Below, in pieces: positions 7,965 to 12,956 of a DNA stretch of 16,859 nt. The notes beneath the pieces are model-generated. The model was not told where the DNA came from and searched no databases. It saw only the letters and a list, made by a program, of their open reading frames with translations. Source of the DNA: CAVSUR01 sp052143655 (GTDB lineage Bacteria > Actinomycetota > Actinomycetes > Streptosporangiales > Streptosporangiaceae); contig JBKQSL010000354.1 of assembly GCA_052143655.1 (NCBI GenBank), positions 1-16,859 on the forward strand, given 5' to 3'. Position 1 is the first letter of the stretch. Each line of letters starts with the position of its first letter. A program made the position numbers and the translations under genes.

Positions 7965-8295
7965 CAAGTCGCCGTGAAGACTCGTCGACCGAGTCCGCAG
8001 CCTGCGCGAAGGCACCCGGGACCGCGCGCTCCAAGGCGGGGACGAACGTGAGCCAAAGCGCTCCGGCCGGTCATCGTCGGCGCCGAGTGCCCCCCATTTC
8101 GGGCGATCGGGCCCAGGGTCTGGAACCACTGCGCGACGAATACGGTCTTCCCGCTGGCGGGGCCGCCGGTCACCACCCCACCCGCCAATCGGGCTGGGGC
8201 AAGAAACTCGCTGAGGCGCGGACGGGCAATAGCCCGGACGGGCAATAGCCCGGACCGGTATCGCCGGGCACCCTAACTTCGAGCGCGGAACGGCG
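7965..8295 (-). pseudogene. Decayed N-terminal fragment of a LAL-family LuxR regulator
   Basis: Read on the minus strand, this stretch gives pieces of a LAL regulator in three different frames. They are PRSKLGCPAIPVRAIARP, then RPRLSEFLA through VVTGGPASGKTVFVAQWF (a Walker A motif), then DDRPERF, then LERAVPGAFAQAADSVDES. The pieces line up in order with residues about 37-140 of the intact LAL gene at 12229-9530. At least three frame changes are needed to join them. One comes from the 16-bp tandem duplication at 8221-8252. The start codon and first roughly 36 codons are missing, and similarity stops near 7965 on the 3' side. Nothing of the effector or DNA-binding domains remains nearby. It is a relic of a duplicated regulator gene and cannot make a working protein. 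Confidence 0.85.
8221..8252. repeat. 16-bp tandem duplication inside the LAL pseudogene
   Basis: GACGGGCAATAGCCCG occurs twice head to tail at 8221-8236 and 8237-8252. The intact paralogous gene has a single copy of the equivalent sequence (near 12066-12081). Sixteen is not a multiple of three, so the duplication shifts the reading frame of the LAL fragment at the codons for VRAIARP. Confidence 0.95.
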
Positions 8296-8421
8296 TTTGG
8301 CCCGAACTCCGGTCCCCGGTCGTTCCTGCCCCGGGCGAGGGCCGGACGGCGTACCCGAAACGGGGGAGGCCAACTTACGCCGTTCCGCGATTCGCTATCC
8401 AGTGATGAAGGCTGGGAAAAG

Positions 8422-8622
8422 ATGACCGATGGCACCTACGTGATCACCGTTCGCGGGGCCGCGGGTCCCTGGGTGCGGGCAGCCTTCGACGACGCGGAGG
8501 TGAGCCTGGTGGGCGATACGACACTGCTGCGGCGCGCTGAAACCGATCAGGCGGCCCTGCACGGCCTCCTGCAGAGAATCCAGGACCTCGGGCTCGAAGT
8601 CATCGACGTTCACCTGGAATAG
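8422..8622 (+). CDS. Small conserved protein next to LAL regulator, copy 1 (66 aa)
   Basis: This 66-residue protein begins MTDGTYVITVRGAAGP and ends in DVHLE. The pattern suggests a short beta strand (YVITVRG), a helix, a second strand pair, a helix (DQAALHGLLQRIQDLG) and a final strand (EVIDVHL), so a compact alpha/beta domain. It shares about 51 of 66 residues with the protein encoded at 12349, and both sit divergently from a LAL regulator gene or its relic. From memory, similar small proteins are common in actinobacteria, but I know no function for them. The start is ATG 8422 with a purine-rich stretch just upstream. The gene remained intact while its neighbouring LAL copy decayed, which suggests it is kept for its own sake. 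Confidence 0.75.
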   Translation: MTDGTYVITVRGAAGPWVRAAFDDAEVSLVGDTTLLRRAETDQAALHGLLQRIQDLGLEVIDVHLE

Positions 8623-8717
8623 GCGGAACCGGGCATCAGGCACGAGGTGAGCCAGGCCGCTGCCGGACAGGACGCTGGAGCGCTGCCCGGACGATGCATT
8701 CAGGGAAGTGAGGCGAA

Positions 8718-9176
8718 ATGACGGCCAACGTTGAAGTTGCGCGGCAGGCCGAGGCGCCAGGCGCCGTGATCTCGCGCGGCCCGGGCGAGCCGTTGCAACC
8801 GAGGCAGACAAGGCGCCAACGGGATGCGATCCTGATCATGATCTTGCTGGCGGCGGCAGCACGTTCAGCGCGGCAGGTCGAGGCGCCGGACGGCCTGATC
8901 CGGCCCGGCCCGGGCGGGGTGCTGCAACCGCGGCCGGCCAGCCGCCAGCGGGATGCGATCCTGATCGTGACCTTGCTGGCTGCAGCGGCAAATCTTGCGC
9001 TGCAACAGGGGGCTACCTTCGTGATCGTACTGGCTGCGGTCAGAGGTCTAGTGCGGGAGGGCCAGCCTATCCGGCGCGCGCTGTCCTGGTATTTCAGGCC
9101 CGTATCCACCGGGCACAGACAGGGGCTGAAGCGGCGCTATCTGCGTCAGCAAATGCTCGACGCGCCCACCGGTTAG
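8718..9176 (+). CDS. Hypothetical protein with a 43-residue tandem duplication (152 aa)
   Basis: The start ATG 8718 is preceded by a purine-rich GGGAAGTGAGG at 8703-8713. Residues 9-51 and 52-94 are tandem copies of one 43-residue unit, about 28 identical. Each unit starts RQ.EAP, contains GPG..LQPR and RQRDAILI, and ends in a hydrophobic LLAAAA stretch. Residues 95-113 add another hydrophobic segment (QQGATFVIVLAAVRGL), and the C-terminus is basic (RRYLRQQMLDAP). Two or three short hydrophobic stretches could be membrane-associated helices, with the charged linkers on one side. No family is recognised. The gene follows the small gene at 8422 on the same strand by 95 bases and converges on the LAL gene. 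The duplication preserves the frame, which supports its being translated. Confidence 0.55.
   Translation: MTANVEVARQAEAPGAVISRGPGEPLQPRQTRRQRDAILIMILLAAAARSARQVEAPDGLIRPGPGGVLQPRPASRQRDAILIVTLLAAAANLALQQGATFVIVLAAVRGLVREGQPIRRALSWYFRPVSTGHRQGLKRRYLRQQMLDAPTG
8742..8999 (+). repeat. Two tandem 129-bp units within the 152-aa gene
   Basis: Unit 1 covers 8742-8870 and unit 2 covers 8871-8999. Both begin CGGCAGG and contain CGGGATGCGATCCTGATC. The period is 43 codons. The units have diverged at both DNA and protein level, so the duplication is not very recent. Confidence 0.85.
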
Positions 9177-9529
9177 GTACCTTCGTGCCCGCCGGGAAAT
9201 CCCATCAGCGGGGTGCGCGAACGATGGATCGTGAGTCGCAGATGCGCCTGGACGGGCGTGGTCACCTGGTGCGGAAGGCCGGCACTGCTCGGCCCGTCGG
9301 CAAGGATGGCTGCCGACGTGGCCCGCTCCTTGCGGGGTGACCTCGCCTCACCCAGCCAGGGCGGGCGCGCTGTCCCGCTGGCCGGGAGGAGTTTCAGCAC
9401 GGAGGGATCGGCAGTGACGGACCGCGAGAACGCGTCACCGCTGGCGCCGGTGCCGGAATCCAGAATGCCGGGGCGGGTTGGGTTCTCCGGTCGCACCATC
9501 CTCCGGACGACGCGGGAGGATCGAAAGGC
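9177..9529. other. Convergent intergenic region with stem-loops and no confident gene
   Basis: This 353-base stretch lies between the 152-aa gene (plus) and the 3' end of the LAL gene (minus). It holds an inverted repeat GTCGGCA/TGCCGAC at 9296-9317 with an eight-base loop, suitable as a terminator for the converging transcripts, and the motif at 9335-9353 listed separately. A GTG at 9414 has a good GGAGGG seven bases upstream (9401-9406). Its 66-codon frame runs antisense into the LAL gene, is arginine/serine-rich and is not convincing. Confidence 0.5.
9335..9353. promoter_or_regulatory. GGGTGA-N7-TCACCC motif matching the LAL operator core
   Basis: Six-base arms GGGTGA and TCACCC are separated by seven bases (CCTCGCC). 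The same arms with the same spacing form the core of the longer inverted repeat at 12285-12317, upstream of the LAL gene. This could be a second binding site for the same regulator, or a weak hairpin at the end of converging genes. The match is seen; the role is inferred. Confidence 0.35.
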
Positions 9530-12229
9530 CTACCCGTTGCCCGTCAAAAGCAGGCCGAGCAGGCGGGCCCGCTCGACCGCCTCCGCGCGCGTCGAGACCC
9601 CCAGTTTGGCGTAGACGTTCTTCAGGTGCGTCTTGACCGTGTTCACCGACATCGGGCATTCGCGTGCGATCTCGGCGTAGGTGAGGTGAGAGGGCAGGAA
9701 CCGCAGTACCGACAGCTCGCGGTCGGTGAGGATCGCCGCCGATTGGCGGGGTGCGCCGCGGGGCGGGGGAGGGGAACCGAGCGCCACCGCCAGATTGGTG
9801 CCCGATTCGGTCCCGAGTGATTCCGCGGCCGCCCGGGCCAGGCGGGCCACCGCTGGGCCCTCGTCGAGAAAGATCCGGACCAGATGTTCGGGGGCCGCGA
9901 GCCCGACCGCAGCCGTCACATGCGCCGCGGCGTCATCACCGGACTCGATGGCGGCACGGGCCAGGAGCAGCTCACCGGCAAGCTGGTCACGCATCGTGGC
10001 GGGGCTCGCCCGCCGGAGCCGGGCTCGCACCGCATCGAAGCGGCCGCGGGCCAGGTCCAGGCGGGCACGCAGGAGCATATGCGCCGGGCGGCCATCGGGA
10101 AGCGTGGTGATCAGTTCCTCAGCCTGGCGTGCCTGGCCCGCCTCCAGGTACCAGCGGGCGGCAGCCGCATCGACCAGGCACCGCAAGGCCGACCGCGGAA
10201 GATGCGCGATGAGCTTGCCGGCCTCGCGCAGGATGGCGAACACGTCGTCGAAATCGTCCAGCGCGGTGGCCACCCGCGCCTTCTCCAGCCGGAGCAAGAC
10301 CCAGTAGACCCGGGCAGCCGGGTTGGCCAGGAGGATCTCCTCCACGCGCCGGAGCGCCCCAATCGCGTCCGCGAGCTCGTTACGGTCAATGGCAACTCCC
10401 GCCAGCACAAGATGGGCCTCACCCGCGCCCCCGTGGGTGTCCAGGCCGAACGCGTGAGCCGCCTGCAGAGCAGCCCTAGCCTGACGTTCGGCTTCACAGA
10501 GCCTGCCCTGCCGCAGCGCGATGCGCGCGGCCAGCGCCGGCGCGAGCAGCAGCGCCGCGATCTCATCGCCCGGGCTGCCGGCCCGCAGAACCGAGCCGGC
10601 CTGATCGGGCTCGTCAACCAGCAGGTAGCCGCGGACCAGGTTCATCCGCACGCGTCCGCCGATGGGACCGAGGCCCAGGCCCGCCTCGACCGCCTCGACC
10701 GCCCGGCGGCCGGCGTCGATCTCATCGCCCGCCCCTGCGGTGACCGTGAACATCAAAAGCCGGAGCGTATCGAGGGTCGCCACGTCCTGCGCCCGCGCCT
10801 CCGACTCATCACCAATCCGCGCCCGGGCGCGCTGAACCCAAGCCTGGGCCTCAGCCAGCTGACCGGTCATTCCCAGCACCAGGGCGTAGGTGAGCATCCG
10901 GGAGGCTGATTCGGTCACCAGCTCTCGCGGGAACAAGTTGACGAATGCCACGATGCCCGGAATATCGGCCAGATCATACCGGCGGTACGCAGCCTCGAAG
11001 ACGGTCGAGAATGCCCGGTCGGTGTCCCCGGCGGCGAGCAGACAGCGGACCGCGCCCGCCACGTCGCCCCGCGCCTGCAGGATCCCGGCGGCCAGGCGAT
11101 TCAGTCCTTGCACTGCTTCCGGTCGCTGCGTCTGCAGCTCGGAGCGCAGCATCTCGGCCAGCAGCGGGTGATACCGCCAGGTGTCCCGGCCCGGACCGGT
11201 CGCCATCACGAACTGCAGGTCGGCCTCCATCCGCCGGAGCACGTCGCCGCTGTCGGTGCGCCCCGACAACGCGTCGCACATCTCCGCGTCCAGGACGTCG
11301 GCGACCGAGGTCCGCACCAAGAACTCCGACAGCTCCTTCGGGGCGCGGTGCAGCAGCTCGTCGGCGAGCAGATCCGCCACCATCGGGGACCGCCCGGAGA
11401 ACTCGGCCGCCGCGGCCGAGACGTCGGCGCGGTCCTTGAGCCCGGCGGCGGCCAGGCGCAGGCCCGCCACCCAGCCCTCGGTGCGACGCCACAGCCTCTC
11501 GACGTCAGTTGCGGTGAGACGGTGCTCGCCGAGCGCGGTGAACAGCTCGGCGGTCTCGGGCAACGTCAGCGCCAGATCGCGCTGGCGGACCTCGGCGAGC
11601 CAGCCCCGGCCCCGCCACCGGCTGACCGGCAGGTACGGGTCGACCCGGCTGGTCAGCAGCATCCTCGAGCGTCCGGGAAGGTGCTCGACGACGAAGCCGA
11701 GATCCTCGGTGATCTCCCGGCTCCGCAGGTGATGAATGTCGTCGAGCACGATGACTAGCGGATCGGTGACGGCCGACCACGCGGCCAGCAGCCGGCCAAG
11801 GAACTCCGGCGGCAGACGATGCACGTCAACTGCCGACACTGCGGCCTGGGCGAAGGCACCCGGGACCGCGCGCTCCAGGGCCAGCACGAACGTGAGCCAG
11901 AAACGCTCCGGGCGGTCATCGCCAACGTCGATTGTCACCCATTCCCGGGCGACCGGATCCAGGGTACCGAACCACTGCGCGACGGCCACGGTCTTCCCGG
12001 TGGCCGGACCGCCGGTCACCAGCGCCACACGCCAGTCGGGCTGAGCCAGAACCTCGCCCAGGCGCGGACGGGCAACCGCCCGGACCGGTACGGCCGGGCA
12101 CCCGAACTTCGAGCGCGGAACCGGAAGCGGGCCGCCCCCGGAGACGGCCCCTGCGCGCACACCACCCATTAACTGCGATCCAATCACGCCGTCCTCTGAG
12201 GTGCCAGGACCGAAGGTCCCATCCGGCAT
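9530..12229 (-). CDS. LAL/MalT-type LuxR-family transcriptional regulator (899 aa)
   Basis: LAL regulators are large ATP-dependent activators with an N-terminal STAND ATPase, a helical-repeat sensor region and a C-terminal LuxR helix-turn-helix. In MalT they activate genes after binding an inducer sugar and ATP. Here Walker A is GGPATGKT at 73-80 and Walker B is LVIVLDDIHHL at 158-168. The conserved RRTEGWVAGLRLAA follows near 248-261, a long alanine/leucine-rich helical region covers about 360-820, and the HTH is at about 834-895 (LTDRELSVLRFL ... VNTVKTHLKNVYAKLGVSTR). The ATG at 12229 has GGAG eight bases upstream. It is divergent from the small gene at 12349, with a perfect inverted repeat between them, suggesting autoregulation. 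A decayed 5' copy lies at 7965-8295. Domains are intact and length is typical. Inducer and target genes cannot be read from the sequence. Confidence 0.9.
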   Translation of the reverse strand: MPDGTFGPGTSEDGVIGSQLMGGVRAGAVSGGGPLPVPRSKFGCPAVPVRAVARPRLGEVLAQPDWRVALVTGGPATGKTVAVAQWFGTLDPVAREWVTIDVGDDRPERFWLTFVLALERAVPGAFAQAAVSAVDVHRLPPEFLGRLLAAWSAVTDPLVIVLDDIHHLRSREITEDLGFVVEHLPGRSRMLLTSRVDPYLPVSRWRGRGWLAEVRQRDLALTLPETAELFTALGEHRLTATDVERLWRRTEGWVAGLRLAAAGLKDRADVSAAAAEFSGRSPMVADLLADELLHRAPKELSEFLVRTSVADVLDAEMCDALSGRTDSGDVLRRMEADLQFVMATGPGRDTWRYHPLLAEMLRSELQTQRPEAVQGLNRLAAGILQARGDVAGAVRCLLAAGDTDRAFSTVFEAAYRRYDLADIPGIVAFVNLFPRELVTESASRMLTYALVLGMTGQLAEAQAWVQRARARIGDESEARAQDVATLDTLRLLMFTVTAGAGDEIDAGRRAVEAVEAGLGLGPIGGRVRMNLVRGYLLVDEPDQAGSVLRAGSPGDEIAALLLAPALAARIALRQGRLCEAERQARAALQAAHAFGLDTHGGAGEAHLVLAGVAIDRNELADAIGALRRVEEILLANPAARVYWVLLRLEKARVATALDDFDDVFAILREAGKLIAHLPRSALRCLVDAAAARWYLEAGQARQAEELITTLPDGRPAHMLLRARLDLARGRFDAVRARLRRASPATMRDQLAGELLLARAAIESGDDAAAHVTAAVGLAAPEHLVRIFLDEGPAVARLARAAAESLGTESGTNLAVALGSPPPPRGAPRQSAAILTDRELSVLRFLPSHLTYAEIARECPMSVNTVKTHLKNVYAKLGVSTRAEAVERARLLGLLLTGNG

Positions 12230-12590
12230 CTGGCCCGCTCCGGATCCGGGTCATTCCTGCCGGAGCGGGGTGCGGTCGGCGCACCCGAACAGGGTGAAGG
12301 CAACTCACCCTGTTCGGTGGTTCGATGCAGGGTGATGAGGTCTAGAAGATGACCGAGGGCACCTACGTGATCACCGTTCGCGGTGTTGCCGGTCCCTCGC
12401 TACGGGCAGCATTCGACGGCGTGGCGGTGAGCGCGGCGGGCGATACGACGGTGCTGCGGCGCGCCGGAACCGACCAGGCGGCCCTGCACGGCATCCTGCA
12501 GCGAATCCGCGACCTCGGGCTCGAAATCCTGGACGTTCACCTGGAATCGGCGGAACCGACATCAGGCACCAGGTGGCCCGGCTCGCGGAT
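11810..12590. repeat. Duplicated regulatory module, right (intact) copy
   Basis: This block is the direct-orientation counterpart of 7965-8650. It covers the 5' part of the intact LAL gene, the intergenic palindrome and the small gene starting at 12349. Similarity is clear through the LAL Walker A region, the leader of the small gene and just past the ancestral stop of the small gene. The two copies are about 3.9 kb apart. Confidence 0.85.
12285..12317. promoter_or_regulatory. Perfect 13-bp inverted repeat between divergent LAL and small gene (putative operator)
   Basis: Arms CCGAACAGGGTGA (12285-12297) and TCACCCTGTTCGG (12305-12317) are perfectly complementary around a seven-base spacer, so their centres are 20 bp apart, about two helix turns. 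A third, direct copy of the inner part, CAGGGTGA, stands at 12328-12335. The repeat lies 56 bases from the LAL start and 31 bases from the small-gene start. Two-fold symmetry in a divergent promoter region fits a dimeric regulator site. A hairpin in the small-gene leader is the alternative. In the left module copy the repeat is recognisable but degraded. Confidence 0.6.
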
Positions 12591-12603
12591 CTCCGGTGTA
12601 TAA
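12349..12603 (+). CDS. Small conserved protein next to LAL regulator, copy 2 (84 aa, extended)
   Basis: This is the paralogue of the 66-residue protein at 8422, beginning MTEGTYVITVRGVAGP. The first 66 residues form the same compact alpha/beta domain and end in DVHLE. In copy 1 the next codon is TAG; here the aligned codon is TCG, so translation continues for 18 more residues (SAEPTSG...RISGV) to TAA at 12601-12603. The extension is proline/serine/glycine/arginine-rich, as expected of translated former noncoding DNA. ATG 12349 has GAGG at 12337-12340, eight bases upstream. It is divergent from the LAL gene with the inverted repeat between them, and it heads a plus-strand run with an unknown ORF and the second LAL gene. 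Function is unknown. Confidence 0.75.
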   Translation: MTEGTYVITVRGVAGPSLRAAFDGVAVSAAGDTTVLRRAGTDQAALHGILQRIRDLGLEILDVHLESAEPTSGTRWPGSRISGV

Positions 12604-12613
12604 GGCCCCGACG

Positions 12614-12901
12614 ATGGCGACTCACGACGTGGCATCGCCCGCCGGAGTTCGGCGCCGATGCCGCGACCCGCTTGCGGTCGACGGCGTCATGTCAGCCCAT
12701 GTCACCGCGTCGATCGCGAACGAGGCCGCGAAGCTGCCTGCATGGTCGGCGATGGTCGTGGACGACTTCCATAATGCGGTGCCCGCGGCCTCCGGGAACA
12801 TGATCGATCTCGACGACCGCTGGCTGGCATTTTTCAACGGTAAGGGCGAGGCGCTCTTACCGCGGCCGGACACAAGGGCCCGGCCCGTGCCCGACGTGTG
12901 A
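12614..12901 (+). CDS. Hypothetical small protein (95 aa) upstream of second LAL gene
   Basis: The frame runs to TGA at 12899-12901. ATG 12614 has AAGG at 12602-12605, eight bases upstream. An alternative GTG at 12596 overlaps the end of the preceding gene and gives 101 residues; an ATG at 12690 would give 70. The middle of the product (SIANEAAKLPAWSAMVVDDF near 29-48, then NMIDLDDRWLAFFNGKGEAL) looks like a real folded segment, while both ends are arginine- and proline-rich. No family is recognised. It sits between the small gene and the second LAL gene on the same strand, so co-transcription is likely. Confidence 0.5.
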   Translation: MATHDVASPAGVRRRCRDPLAVDGVMSAHVTASIANEAAKLPAWSAMVVDDFHNAVPAASGNMIDLDDRWLAFFNGKGEALLPRPDTRARPVPDV

Positions 12902-12956
12902 TCTCAAAGGCCGGAGGCCATCAGGCTGCCGGCCGGGAGGGAACCGGGAGGTCCTG

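Larger units (their letters stand above)
7965..8650. repeat. Duplicated regulatory module, left (decayed) copy
   Basis: This block matches 11810-12590 in the same orientation. It contains the LAL 5' fragment (minus strand), a diverged version of the intergenic palindrome (about 8350-8385), and the complete small gene at 8422-8622 with some bases past its stop. Relative to the right copy it lacks about 110 bases corresponding to 12121-12230, which hold the LAL start codon. Matches include TTCGAGCGCGGAAC at both sites. The remaining bases of the 7890-8421 gap (7890-7964) show nothing I can assign. Confidence 0.85.

Noticed and set aside
7287..8435. Long minus-strand 382-codon frame spanning the LAL relic and the membrane protein gene
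   Set aside because: Only a short N-terminal part matches LAL sequence (PRSKLGCPAIPVRAIARP), and the rest is a shadow running antisense into another gene; it is better explained as a frameshifted pseudogene fragment.
9414..9614. GTG-started 66-codon frame with a good ribosome-binding site in the convergent region
   Set aside because: It runs antisense into the conserved HTH-coding end of the LAL gene and is Arg/Ser-rich without a domain; kept only as a note because the start signal is good.
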